This document shows, one piece after another, positions 44,352 through 57,191 of a stretch of 64,000 nt of DNA (its first letter is position 1; each line of letters begins with the position of its first letter). The notes beneath the pieces are model-generated. The model was not told the origin of the DNA. It did no database searches and saw only the letters and a list, made by a program, of their open reading frames with translations. Position numbers and translations under genes: made by a program. The DNA is from Strongylocentrotus purpuratus (Eukaryota; Echinodermata; Echinoidea; Camarodonta; Strongylocentrotidae): assembly GCF_000002235.5 (NCBI RefSeq), contig NW_022145599.1:9548897-9612896 (forward strand). The letters are read 5' to 3'.

Positions 44352-44588
44352 AATATTATTATTATTAGTAGTATTATCATTATTGTTGAGATTATTGTTC
44401 TTATTGTTATTATCATTATTATTATTATCATTATTAGTAGTATTATTATCATCATTATTGTTATTATTTTTCTTATTGTTATTATCATTTTCATTATCAT
44501 TATTGTAATTCTTTTTCTTATAATTATTATTACTGTTAATATTATCATTATTATCATTAACATTATTAGTATTATTAATCATAATAAT
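44352..44588. repeat. (ATT/ATC)n-type trinucleotide microsatellite
   Basis: About 240 bp of interrupted TTA/TCA/TTG triplets. The Asn-rich frame on the minus strand is only a translation of this repeat. Confidence 0.9.
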
Positions 44589-44777
44589 TTGTTTTCATTG
44601 AAAGCATAGGTCTCGCCGGCTGTTTCATGTGCAAGAGTGGTTAAAGTCGTCAAAAGAACAGTGTCCCTTCCATTCTAACTAAATTGTCATTTGAAACATG
44701 TGCAATCATATGTATTTTTTCGGGGTGTTTTCTGTTATTCTGTTTTATTTACTATTTCAGGCGTAAGCATTTTTCAT

Positions 44778-44842
44778 CAGGGATGGATCCAGGATTATAT
44801 GCAGATGGAGGGGAGGGGGGGGGGGATGGGGGGGGGGGGGTG
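44778..44842. mobile_element. Solo hAT-like end with poly-G tract
   Basis: CAGGGATGGATCCAGG resembles the left end of the MITE at 7118-7401 and is followed by G-runs at about 44815-44823 and 44828-44840. No matching right end was found. Confidence 0.35.
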
Positions 44843-44970
44843 GTGTGCAATTACCAAAATCTGTGAAAAAGCACATTTGAAAATAAGTTTTGACAAGTAA
44901 GCAACATCGTTCAGGTGGCCTAACATACAAAGGGGCACTAAAACAAAAAATGATAAATGCATGGTGGTTT

Positions 44971-45830
44971 TTAGATATTTTATTACTATTACCTGTTCAT
45001 TGATTTTATTCAAATTTCATTCATGCTCGATTAACTCTTTATAATTATTTGTCAAGGGCCCCTCCTAACAGCTTTTACTTTCTAAGTGGTCCTTCCAATG
45101 TGTATTTTTGTTAGTATTCAATATGTAATTATTATGTTTTTAATGGAGAAAAATTTTAATTGCAATTGAAAACAATTTGGAATATTGCAGTAGGCACAAT
45201 AACTATTGTTCAGAGGCTGGCTGTGCTCCCCCGCTTCTGTTAGTGTGATTATGATACTGCAAGTGTACATTTTTTAATTTCCTTTTAACCATATCATTAA
45301 TCTCGCTATGATACTGCAAGTGTACATTTTTTAATTTCCTTTTAACCATATCATTAATCTCGCTGAAATTGAATAGGGTCGTGTTTTCGGGGTCATTTCG
45401 TAGGGAGGGGTTGGTAAACATAAAACATGTTTAATATATATACTGTTTTACTATCATGTTTTTTTTCTTTCTTCTCTCTCTCTCTCTCTTTGCTTTTTCC
45501 TTTTTATTCGAAAAGAAAACAAAATAGTTGTAAAATAGTATTACGAGTAATTTAATTTATTTTTCATCCCTGAATATATTTCAGAAGAGACATGCAATAG
45601 TACGTTAGTTTGTGTCATTTTACTGGTTATTGTCATCTTTACTCTTACACTCAATTATCTTTGTAGGACTTTAATCTTGAATTATTTTATCCAATGTTAT
45701 TACAAAAAATGAGAATGATACAGTTTGGATTTTAATTAATAAAATTTGAATTGAATTGAACCATTTTTTTTACAATTTTCAATTTCTGGAATGATATGGC
45801 GGCATGTGATTGTGCAGCCGTTCACATTTC
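44971..45830. repeat. Dispersed repeat family X, copy split by a LINE 3' end
   Basis: Left part 44971 to about 45274 matches 42420-43120. The match resumes at about 45765 (TTTCAATTTC..GGCATGTGATTG). The DNA between ends in TTGAATTGAATTGAA (about 45747-45762), a common LINE 3' tail. CATTTTTT on both sides could be its target duplication. Confidence 0.55.
45250..45363. repeat. Perfect 57-bp tandem duplication
   Basis: Two exact copies in direct contact, starting TATGATACTGCAAG at 45250 and 45307. They span the boundary between repeat family X and the inserted LINE tail, so the duplication is younger than that insertion. Confidence 0.92.
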
Positions 45831-47574
45831 GGTATACCCAAAATCAGGGTGCAAAACCATTGTCACTTGGGTCCAAAAATAAAGTATGCAATATAGCAGT
45901 TTCATCAACCCCAATTTATTCATCCATACCCTAGGGTTAATACCCTGCAATATCCTGGAGGAAACTATCTTGGTTATTATTTTATGAACAGCAACACAAC
46001 AGGGGGTGGTATCCTGGTAGTTGTTACACTACACAAAGCTACTGACATGGAATTTTCAAGCATTGTTTACCTTAACACACAAATATTTTGCACTTCTTTG
46101 GGGAATTTCTTGACCATTTGTGAAAAATTAAAACATTCACACACACTTCAGTCCATAAATTAGATGCAGTATATACACATCAGAGGTATTTAACACAAGG
46201 TCAAATCTAATAAATGCCATTTTTTTTTAAACCTGAAACTTTTTAAAAAGCCAACCAAATATTGGTAAATGAGACAAATTCCAAACTTTAGTCCCATCTG
46301 TATACATATGAAAACAAATCAAATTGCTAGGAAGGCTCGTTTCATATCATAAGTTGTCCAAAAAAAACTTATGTACAAAATCCTATAGGATGTTATGGAC
46401 ACTACATTTTACTCATATAGTATACATGCTATTCTTTTTTTTCCTGCCATCATTGTTGTTGCTGCATATCTTGAGGCCAACAGAGAGTATGTTTTCAAAT
46501 CCGTATTACCAAGTCTCTTGGATAGAAGCAGAAAAATCTGACAAACAGAAAATACAAGTTGTTCTATGTCGTTCCAGGGTTGGCCCCATTGGGGTATTTT
46601 TGTTCTTCTTCTCCATCTTCTTTGTTCACTTTTAAACATTGAAAGAAGCCTAATTTAGTCATAAGAACATGAAAGAAGCATAACTATTTAGACAATTATG
46701 GAAGATGAAGGAAGACATCTTAATATATAATGATATAACGAAGGAAAGCATGAGGAAAGAAGGAACAAGAGAATAAAAAGGATAACAACTTAAGAAAAGA
46801 AAAAGAAGAATAAAGAAAAGGATAATAATTAGAAATAAGGAAAAGGAAACATAAAAAATAAAAAGGGAAGAAGAGACAAAAAAGGGAATAATACAGTACA
46901 TTATGTAGCATAATCAAGGTGAGCCTCTAATTAGACATAAGCATGGAAACCCTAGATATTTGAAAATACGAAAAGACAACCTTTACTGTACCAGATTTGC
47001 TCAGTGAGACCGAAAAACAATATGTTTGGAAAAGAAAGTTCACATGGTGTCCTTGTATATTATGTGGTGCAGGATTCAATGTGCGTTTGGAGAAGATTGC
47101 ACTGCATGTGTTGTCCTCGTATCGTATGGGCTGCAGGGTATATTCAGTATTTTTATAACCCGTGTTTAGGAACTCGTTAAAATAGCGTTGGAAAATTTGG
47201 GGTCTTAAAAAGACCACAGTCTGTAATAAATTTGTATTTTGACTACCTTAGTGGTATACTTGTAAAACCTTAGACAGTGTACGCCGAAAAACAGGAACGA
47301 AGCATTTTAAAAACTGAAGAAGTGGCCACAAACCATTTGATTAAATGACTTTAATTTAATTAATCTATAAGCAAAATTATGAATTAATCAATAGTCATTT
47401 CTCTATTACCATTCTCACACAGCCAACACAAATGAAATTCAAACAAAAGTTGCTGCCTGATGAAGAACTCATATGGTCCAACATTTCAGGCCACAGGACA
47501 TTTGACTAAATGACTTTGTGTTTCCAGGAGAGATGTGTAAAACTGTAGGTAGAATAGTTGCACCCTGATTGTGG
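45831..47574. other. Non-coding stretch with a polypurine block
   Basis: Positions 46739-46893 are almost all A and G on the plus strand. The remainder is AT-rich without recognised genes. Confidence 0.5.
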
Positions 47575-48577
47575 TTTACCGATTGTCATCACGTGATAAT
47601 GCCATTGCGAAATACATGCCCCTGTATAGGAATGAGTCGCGTGCGGTTACACAGTGCGACCCAGAATAAACGAAACCGAGAATTATGGACGTTTCATCAT
47701 AATTTAATCACAATTATAAACAATAAATGACACTCATATGATGCATATTTCACGCATGAGTGATTAAATGCAATTTGAAGGAAGGAAACCGAAAAGTCAT
47801 TTAGCGGGCGGTATCTGAATTTCGAAGAAAAATTCACATTTCTAGAAAGGTCATTTTCTGCTCTTTCATATGACACCTCAATCAGAAAAAAATGAGCCAG
47901 GAATAACCAAGTTCTGTTTGTTTAAAGTGATGCTTGCATTTCCATAATTTGATTAAACGAATTCGTTTTCACTGGCTGCCTGCCGTAGCAACAAACGGAA
48001 TTGACAAAAGACTTAACTCCGTTTCGTTGACGATCAGACATAGACGAAAAACTTCATGCAAGGCTGATTGTCAATGAAACGGAGCTAAGTCTTTTGTCAA
48101 TTCCGTTTGTTACTACGGCAGGCAGCCAGTGGAAATTAACTTTTAAAATCAAATTATGGAAATGCAAGCATCACTTTAAACTAACAGAGCTTGTTGGTGT
48201 CCCTTCTTAAAATTGCTTTTAATCACTCATGCGTGAAATATGCAACATATGGGTTGCATCAAACGAAAGATGAGGATCTAAGCTTATGTGTCATTTATTA
48301 ATTATAACTGTGATTAAGTTATGATAAAACATCGATAATTCTTGGTTTCGTTTTTTCTGGGTCGCACTGTATTGCTACGTTTCTGATCAGGAAGTTCTTG
48401 GATTGCAAAACGTACATGATTATATGTTCACGGTCACATCTATTAAAGTCGTCTGTTTGGAGCCAGAAGGGCATTATCTCACTTTTTGTTTGGTGGGGTG
48501 TAGGATACAGAGAAAAATACTGGTATCATTTCGTAGATTTAATTCTGCTCTTCTAACACATTTGATAAAACACTATG
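47575..48577. repeat. Dispersed repeat family X, copy carrying nested elements
   Basis: Positions 47575-47647 and 48372-48577 together match 43195-43470 (20-mer at 47601-47620, then TTTCTGATCAGGAAGTTC and GTCGTCTGTTTGGAG). The match is interrupted exactly at a TA by the element at 47650-48369 and ended at another TA by the element at 48580. Confidence 0.75.
47650..48369. mobile_element. 720-bp foldback MITE with TA target (mariner-like)
   Basis: The ends CACAGTGCGACCCAG and CTGGGTCGCACTG are flanked by TA at 47648-47649 and 48370-48371. Inverted pairing extends almost the whole length, with a highly similar inner pair of arms around CTGCCTGCCGTAG and CTACGGCAGGCAGCC. No transposase. The homologous empty site is 43267-43268. 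TA target and CAGTGCG-type ends fit Tc1/mariner mobilisation. Confidence 0.85.
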
Positions 48578-48579
48578 TA

Positions 48580-50014
48580 CACTCTAAAAAAAAACTGCTC
48601 AATTTGAGTCAAAATGTTACTCTTTTGGGTGGTCAAAAGGAAACCACCCGACTTTTGAGTAAACTTTACTCAGCATGTGTTGAGTAACAAATCTACCCAT
48701 CTGTTGAGTAAAAATATTACTCAATAAAAGACTAAATCTCTACTCAGTTTGAATGAGTCAACCTTTACTCTTTGTTTAGCGGTTTCCTTTTTTACTCAGT
48801 ACTGGGTAGAAACGTAATCAACTCATGTCGAGTAAGAAACTGCTCATGAGTTGAGCCAAATTTTACTCAATTAACGAGTACATGTTTTGACTCAAATTGT
48901 TTGAGCGATTTTTTTGCTCAAATATTGAGTATGTTTTCTGGGTAACGCTTAGTTGCTCAATCAATATTGAGTAAAAACATGTACTAAGTTAAGTACATGT
49001 TTTTACTCCATTAGGGGTGCAAACCGATGCAATAGCAGCACCTTTAGGGGTTCAATCCTGCACCCTTTAAAAGGTGCAATCCTGCACCCATCATCGAGGA
49101 ATACTGGTAAAATTTGCTCGTACACAAATACATATTAAACATGCATGATGTTTCTTGGTTAGTAATCATATAATCAATATATCTATTGCTAAAACGTGAA
49201 TGTAATTGTAACATGATCAGACAAAATAATATATTGGTTAATGATTGCCAAAAGAAAATACAAAATCAAAAAATTGATGTGCATTGTCATAATTTGCTTA
49301 ACAAATCATGATAAATGTATTTTTATGTGAACACGTGGAAAGTAATCATGAATATGCATGCAATATGCAAACTTTTATTTTGCACCCTCTTTTGGTCGAT
49401 AGGGTTCATTTTTGTGGGAAGGGTGCAAAATCTTATATTGCACCCTTTTTTTAACCCCTTTTCCTTCAATAGGGTTCATTTTTATGTAAAGGGTGCAAAC
49501 TCTTATTTTGCACCCTTTTTTGCACCCTTTTTTCTAAGAGTGTATCTCAGTTCTTTCGCATCTTTCTGCACGCGCACATGCATGCACGAGACATGCACAT
49601 GACGGACAATGAAAGAGTACAAAATATCCAGTTCCTTAGGTAGACAAAGGAACATACAGCTGCTATTATGTAAAAATGTGTAGAACAGGTGTCACATGCA
49701 TATTGACAGCTAGTTGCACGTTCCATCGATCCAACTTTCACTCGCACCCGAGGTAAATTCGGGTAAGAGATCAATGTTGATTTATTTATCACCTGCCGCA
49801 GCGTAATACCCAACCGTAGTTTACTCAAAATTGATACAAACGAAATTCCTACTCAATGTTGAGTCATTGATTTACTCTTTATCGAAGGTAACAAATTACT
49901 CGGGTGACGAGTACCACTAAAATCAAGGTCTTACTCCAGCTTGAGTACTGAATTGCTCATTTTGTTACTCAACTTGTTTTACTCTGCACAATTTACTCGC
50001 TGACATTAAGAGTG
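48580..50014. mobile_element. TA-target CACTCT...AGAGTG element, complete, copy B
   Basis: Starts CACTCTAAAA after TA 48578-48579 and ends TTAAGAGTG before TA 50015-50016. The related empty site is TA at 43469-43470. The subterminal regions are arrays of GAGTAA/TTACTC words in both orientations. The centre carries ~80-bp units with GGGTGCAA/TTGCACCC. It is 1435 bp with no credible coding frame, so non-autonomous. Confidence 0.75.
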
Positions 50015-50016
50015 TA

Positions 50017-52680
50017 GTATTTGAATTAATTGTAATGTTTTCAAATCTGCCTTAATCAAAATTGTTATGCCACCCCGTCAGACAAACAAACCGAATCAAA
50101 ATTGGTTGCCGAGTAGTGGAGCATTTTATATTCAAAGAAAGTGTGACCGTTGTTGATTGAAGAAAAACACTGCTTCATTTCGTCATCGACAGTTAGAATA
50201 TTCACACAAAACCTTTTTTTCAAATTGTAATAGAGGCCTATGGGTAACAATATTTGAGATAATAAGAATCACACCCAGGAACTCCCCATATGTACTTCCG
50301 GTTTATAGTCCATATCTTGTATGAGAGTCAATTAAAGACATTCATGAATTGCAATTATTAAAAAAAAGTAATATTATTGTATGTACAAAAGTTATTGTAT
50401 TGTATCGCTATAGCTAGCAGCAAGTGGCCCGGAGCAATATTCGTATGTACTGTTTAATCCCAAGGATTTATTACACTCTCATAAATTATTGAAAGTTAAA
50501 TAAAGCTTACCATTTTCGATTCAAGAAATCGACGCTAATCATCTAGAATGTTACACGTTTGTCGATCAAACTGGTTGATCTTTACCAACTTCACGGCCAG
50601 AGACTCAAAGGGTCCAAACACTCCAACAGGAAGCTTTGTTTTATTCTTCGTTGGGCAAACATAATATAAGCTCGGTGCAGATGGCAATCATGACCATCAA
50701 ATGAAAAGCATCCATGGTTACTTTGAAGACCTCATCGAGTCATTACAAGAAACTAAATGACGACATAACGGTGATGCGCGGGCTGTGATATCGTCCCGTC
50801 TTTTCGTATTGGGGGTCTCGGGAATCTCTCAAAACGTCCATGTAAGACTAGATCACCGAATTAAATGTCCGAGTTCGCCGGATAAGGCATAGCACATGCG
50901 CAGATAAATGCAATAACATGAAGTGCATGCATGCATATAATAAAGACAGCCCCGGTCCCATTTTATATTCAAAACTTCATTCGATTACAATTTATCTAAT
51001 CGAAATAATATATACTTTCCCGAACAGTATGACAAACATAATATACAATACCTAAAGCCTTGATCAGAGCCTAGATCTGTCAGTTTGTGGCTGTGTCAGG
51101 AGCGGCTAAAGTCTTAGCGTACTTGTATTCTCATAATATTTCAGACTGTTACGCACAACGACTAAAAAGGGTTTGTTCCCGAAACAAGGGGAATTGGTTA
51201 GGGGAGGGGGTGATGTGACAACTGTCGGCCTGTGTTGAAAGCATGCATTGGAAGTGAAGTGTGCTCGAGCAAGGTTGGAGGGTTGTGTAATTTCAGCCGT
51301 GCTCCCTACATGCATTCCCTTCACTTACCCCCCCCCCCCGGCTTTACAAAGGCCTGTATATCAACAGGATTTTGTTGTTGCATTCATTTGTCTTTTCTTC
51401 CTCACTTTTTTGTTTAGATTAAAGAATAGTTCAGCCGGCAAAACTCCTATATGTTATATTCTTGTTATAATATATTACTCGCTTCCCCCTTCCAATCACC
51501 CCCCCCCCCCCAAAAAAAAACTTTCATCGCTAAAGCTCACACATAACTCTGACAGAGGCGGCTGACGAGCAAAGGGAGCCCTTTCTTGGACTTGTGCCCC
51601 CTTCCTAAATCGACCAGATTCTTCGACGACATGTCTGGTATAGGGCAAATAAATGCGAATCAGGCCCGGACTATACGGTGCATATAATTGCTAGATCATG
51701 CGATTGAGGTATACGTTAATGGTAGTTGGTAGCGCGGGGAATGGGAAGCGTTTAACTTTTTGATGTAAAAAGTGCCTTTACCGAAATTCCCCAAAGTTTT
51801 TCAAAGAACAAGAAAACAACATGTTTGCATAATTATTCGGCCTACCTACGTAAGGACTTGGCACACCTACTACTGAAAGTACAGTGCGCATGTCTCTTCC
51901 TCTTCCTCTACTTTATATCAATTATCCTTGTTACTTTTATAACAAAAAGCATGATGCAAATCATGTTAGCATATCTCTGTCTTTTATAATAAAAGGTTGA
52001 ATCGTTCATGTTCTGTGCTTCGCTATTTGTATTGTCATGATTGTTTTTTTTAACTTTTACTTCAAAGCTGATTATATGGGGTCTACATGTATTTGATTGT
52101 GAGCATGGTTGAGTTCAATACTTTGATTAGATCTACCTCCGTTCATTTTGATCTTTGTTAATATTTCATGTTAAAGTATGTTTCAATCTATTAAAATATA
52201 TAAATAGTTCACCGAACTTGCTAGTTTGCTAGTGAGAGGATAGTTCGAGAATGGAGGATGGAGGACTGACTTAGCTTTATGTATATAGCGAGTGTGAATC
52301 ACAATTTTGATCAAAAAACTGGATTCAGTCGCTCCAGGTAGCTGCATGGACGAACAAAATATGACTAATCCGTGACAATATTGCAAATAGTCTCCATAAA
52401 GATACAGTGTAATTGAAACTAGAGGCTGTGGCATGCCTACTGTCGTGGGGGGGGGGGGGGGAGGTTAGGGGGGGGGGCTTTCTTACGTGGCTCACTTAAG
52501 CCTATTTCTAAGCTGACATGCAAGGAATTGTAATAAAGAAGGTTATCATATTCTACCTAGGGCTTACATGTACAAATTTGTGAGGTTATATTTTGTGTGT
52601 GTGTTCAGAGTATGCCAGCTTTGGTTAAGCAGGGACCTACAAGCCCCCCCCCCCCCCCATCCCCCGTATCCGCTGCTGGT
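50017..52680. other. Non-coding stretch, copy B of 1225-3890
   Basis: Same content as copy A with changed homopolymer lengths (C-runs near 51329 and 51499, G-runs near 52447 and 52470). No gene. Confidence 0.6.
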
Positions 52681-53130
52681 TTACTTTTTACTAAGTGTTT
52701 CCGTACATTTTTCTGTGGTCGGATACCTGGCAGAATTGATATCTATAATGAACGATTGCGAGAAGAAAAAAAAATTGAACTCCATGGTAGGCCTACAATC
52801 TATGCATACATATCTTCCGGAAAAGTGGCATAGGCGTTTGAATAATGAAAGGAGAAGTTGATTGGAAGAGAAGAGGAAGAAAAGAAAACAGATTTTTCTG
52901 TTTTTTGGAGGACGTAATTTTTCACCTTCTTTCTGTCTTGTGGAATAGCTCTGCTCTAGTATTATATCACAGTACTCTATTAAAATATGAGGCAAATTGT
53001 TATTAACTAGATCAAACATGAAGGTAGAAATTAGTAAACCATGAAAATTAAACACATTTGGGAGTAGCAATCTTTTAAATAGTGGTGTTGTACGAGTTGT
53101 CCATTCACTATTACGTTTTATATCCCGCAT
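52681..53130 (-). mobile_element. LINE reverse-transcriptase C-terminal fragment, copy B
   Basis: Translation identical to the remnant at 3891-4340 (FMFDLVNNNLPHIL, SYSTRQK). Only the C-terminal tail is present. Confidence 0.55.
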
Positions 53131-53221
53131 ACTAAGAATCTTGCAATCTGATTGGTCTAAACGAGGTCATATGATCAATGATAGATTTCCCATCAATTCA
53201 TGGCAGTGAGCTATATGTGCC

Positions 53222-53250
53222 AAAGTACTATCTACCTGAGATAGTACTTT
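53222..53250. repeat. Perfect 12-bp inverted repeat, copy B
   Basis: Same AAAGTACTATCT hairpin as at 4432-4460. Confidence 0.7.
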
Positions 53251-53745
53251 TGTAAAGTTATTTTTTGCTGCTACCCCATTTGCCCATATAAGCCTATAGC
53301 AAAGTAGATTACGCGAAATGCCAGTGTTAAACTAGTACAAGTCAACGACGCTTAATTTAAAGCGTTTGAAAAGTCAAATACGCGCGCATCAACTTTATTT
53401 CATGTATGCATGTTGTGCTTTGAACCTAAAATCGCGTAAACATGATACAAATGCGCTGAAATAAGCGCAATCGATGCATATCATTAGTGCGCGACAAAAG
53501 CAAAACAAATTAAAACCACTTACAATTTTGTGGCGGCGCGACTTGCGTCTTAGTTTCTTATTACTACAATACTAGCTCTAGATTTAGATCTATCTAGACT
53601 AGCTGTAACTGGGCCTAGATCTAGACTTTTGTTTGCTTCTAAACATTTGTCATTTGGATAATATTGGATTATAGACTACTGAGAATGATGGATTTACATC
53701 ATCGTAAGTATTTTTGTTGACTTTGCCTTTGGATCAACGATCATC

Positions 53746-55166
53746 ATGAGTGATGCGCGGGATGAAGAAATGAATAATATGCTGGATAATGCTAACAGTA
53801 CTAATACTAAATGACAAATCAAATATGTTTCGAAGGTTTTTACAGATTTTCTGATGGAAATGAAGGTTGAACATATTAAAAATTTGGGACAAGATATTAA
53901 ACTTCTCGACAGTCTTCTTTGTAAATTCTATGCAGGAGCAAGAAATCGAAATGGAGATCTTTATTCAAAGAAGTCAATGCAAGCAATCAGATACGGCCTT
54001 CAGAGAAATTTCTTGTCATCACATGAACTCGACATTTTTAAAGACAAAGCTTTCTCAAAGTCTGTAAGAGTATATTCAAATCAGTTATTTCACAACTGAA
54101 ATCTGAGGGTAAAGCAAATGTAAAACATCACACACCATTTAGTACAGCTGACACGAAGTTGATCCAAGAAAGTCTCGACTCAGAAACACCCGAACGACTG
54201 CAGCACAAAGTGTTTGTGGATATCATGGTATATTTTGCAAACCGGGGGATGGAGAATCTTCGTGATCTGACACCTAATGACTTTATTTTGAATGAAGTCG
54301 ACGGCCGTCATTATTTCAGCATTGTTGACAACTCACAAAAAATTATCGCGATGATGACAGCACCAGCCAAGGTGGAAGGATGTTTGAAATACCTACGAAT
54401 CTAAACTGTCTTTTGGAATCAATGCTGAAGTACAAAGCCAAGCTCAATTCCAAATGTAGCTGGTTCTGGCAGAAACCAAACAAAGCTCCAACAACTAATG
54501 TTTGGTATGATAACTATCCATTGGGCGAGAACACTTTGAGCAAAATGATGAAAATCATTAGCCAAAATGCCAACTGTTCAACACCCTACACAACCACTGC
54601 TTGAGAGCAATGAGCGTCACTATCTTAGATGAAGCAGGTTATTCCTCCCGGGACATAATGGCTGTGTCTGGACACAAGTCAGAGGGTAGCATTAAGCATT
54701 ATGCTCGCACAAGTGTAGCACAAAAGTCCAGGATGTCGGATACTTTATCTTCTGCCTTGCTAGAGTAGACCTAGATCTAGGCCTAGAAAATACCATGGTA
54801 AACAGGAGTCTAGATCCAGGCCCAGATCAGGAAGTTCAACAGCCAGTGCCTGTGGTGCCTGATACTTGTGTTACTGCTTGTACTAGTACTACTAGTAGTA
54901 GAGGTGAGGATGTTGATGTACTTGAACTAGATGACAATATTCAAATTTCCTCCGCCGGATCCGAAAGCCAAGTCGAAAGGATACTGCACCAAATGTCTTC
55001 AACTATAAATGCCCAACCATCATCAACTTCAACTCCAACTCCTAGCAATTTGCATCTAGGCCTACCGAGTTCTCCTACACAAAATGTCAATATCAACCGA
55101 AACTTCAGCAGCCAAGCATCCTTCCAATTCCATGGATGTAGTGTTAACATTTATAATTCAAATTAG
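53746..55166 (+). pseudogene. Broken Crypton-type tyrosine recombinase, copy B
   Basis: Same fragments and motifs as 4956-6377 (RGMENLRDLTPNDF; NHCLRAMSVTILDEAGYS; VSGHKSEGSIKHYAR; tail FHGCSVNIYNSN). This copy has one base fewer just before NHCLRAMS (near 54591), so the catalytic part is broken once more than in copy A. Its tail has Pro for Ala once. Non-functional. Confidence 0.8.
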
Positions 55167-55729
55167 CTTGTCATTCATCTATAGTGTACATAGACATGTT
55201 GTTATGTGTTGACAATTCAGTTCATCGTTCTCAGTTTCGGATTTTTACCAGTTTACTTTAGTTTTATTGACCAAACAGTGTACAGAATAGGTGTTGACAA
55301 GTTCTACGTTCTCATCTCAGTTTCGGATTTTTACCAGTTTTGTTGGCCCATATATGTAGACAGTGGAACGATAACAAGTAAGGTAAGTTCATCTATAATA
55401 TTAATTTCAATCAATTAATTGTTATACTATGTTGCTAAAGAGTCTAGACCTCTAGACCTATTTATGCATAGGGTCTAGATCTAGCCTCTAGACTACTACG
55501 ACTACTAGTAGAAATACGCACCGCGAATAAAAACTAGGGGCGTAGACTGAGCACTACGAAGGTACGAAAGCAATAGATAGAAACACTATACCGATATCTG
55601 CTGAAGCTAAACTGTCTGCAGAATCAGTACACCGCGAACGAAAACCTAGTTGAATCTTTTAATAATGTAAAATTCACTTTAAATAGACATTGCCGATGTG
55701 GGATATGAAACAAATATGAACCTCCTTTA

Positions 55730-55857
55730 CTCGGGCAATGGATACAAACTATCATCGCCTCGGTGATCTCGGGGCTACCATCATCCCTCGCCTTACGGCT
55801 CGGGATGACAGTAGCCCCGAGATCACCTCGGCGATGATAGTTGTACCATTACCCTCG
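55730..55857. repeat. Long hairpin-forming inverted repeat, copy B
   Basis: Same near-palindrome as 6941-7068, with the complementary arms unchanged by eye. Confidence 0.75.
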
Positions 55858-55906
55858 TAGTCTGTTAATATTTGCTTAATAGCACGAACTTCCTATCTGT
55901 GAATAC

Positions 55907-56193
55907 CAGTGGCGGATCCAGGGGGGGGGGGGGGACATGTAAAAACACGTTAATTTTACCTTTTTGGAGATGGGCCCCCACCCCTGGCGCTCAAGGGGGG
56001 GAGGGGGGAGTTGCGATTTTTCGAATTTTCGAGGGCCAAACAAAAAAGTACCCCCCCCCCCCCCCACTGAGCGAATTATCGGCCGGCGCGAGTTCAAATT
56101 TTCAATAGCAAATATATATATATATATATATATTGCTCTCCACCCCCCCCCTTCCCCCTTTTCTCCCTCTGTCGCCGGCTGGATCCGCCCCTG
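55907..56193. mobile_element. hAT-like MITE with poly-G core, copy B
   Basis: Same ends (CAGTGGCGGATCCAG / CTGGATCCGCCCCTG) and the same 8-bp GTGAATAC duplication (55899-55906, 56194-56201). It is a few bases longer than copy A through homopolymer change. Confidence 0.8.
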
Positions 56194-56452
56194 GTGAATA
56201 CAATATGCTTCTTAAGAATGAAATAGGTTAGAATCATCGAAAAACAGCCGAAAATTGAAATAAACAGTAACTGATAGCAGATCATTTTCATAGATCTAAA
56301 ACAGAGTTGGCCCTAACACTGATCCTTTGAGATAATGTTTGACCACATTGAACAAACTAAAATCGGTTATTAAGTCTGTTAACCATTCAAGAGGTTATCC
56401 TCGCATGCCATAGTTCGTTGGTTTACCTAGTAATATATTATGATTAGTTGTA

Positions 56453-56456
56453 TTAA
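56453..56456. other. Empty TTAA target site of the copy A element
   Basis: GTATTAAATGC here corresponds to GTATTAA plus 769 bp plus TTAAATGC at 7659-8440 in copy A. A single TTAA with no footprint indicates the pre-insertion state or precise excision. Confidence 0.9.
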
Positions 56457-57191
56457 ATGCTTTCTTAAAATCGATGAAGATACTGTAAGAAGTTAGGAAA
56501 TTACCCTGTCTTTAACCTGTAGAGGGCGGAGTGCGGAGACAATCCGGCACGCACTCTTTGCTTGTACCTCTCACAGGTGAATTGACTAAACTTGAAGTTT
56601 GAACCACTTTTATGTTTATTAAATGTTAATTTAATGTTATGCTAAATGTTTGCTATGTAAATTGAGTATTGTGTCAGAACGTTTCAGTGATTATTTTGCT
56701 GTATCATGTGGGTTCATATGATTGTAGTGAAAGCGGGGATTTAATGTTAAAATGTGCGATGCTTAACGTTAAAATGTGCGATGCTTAACGTTATGATTTG
56801 TTTTAGGGCCTACATTTATTTATATTGTAGTACATGGTCATGTACACTAATCAATTGAACGCGGTACCAAAATTGGGTGTAGTGCGTACGCGCTAATGTT
56901 GTACCTGGCCCCAGGGCCAGGGCCAGGGCCAGAGTTACGCTCTAATTTATGTGATGAGTTAGTTCTTGGTTCAGGAACAAGGTCAGTGAGAAATATAGGG
57001 AATATAGAAAGATATGCATGTTGTTTGCATTTTGGTTGCTAAGGGGATATTAATTATGGCACATCAAACAGTGACGATTGAACTTTGTTTGACTATTTAG
57101 CCATTCATGGGTTTCTAGCGCCCTCTATCATTGTAAACCTTATTTCTCATTTTGCAGATCGCTTTAAAAGAATATTGTTATATGTAAAATT

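Noticed and set aside
44313-44582. Asn-rich protein on the minus strand
   Set aside because: It is the translation of a trinucleotide microsatellite.
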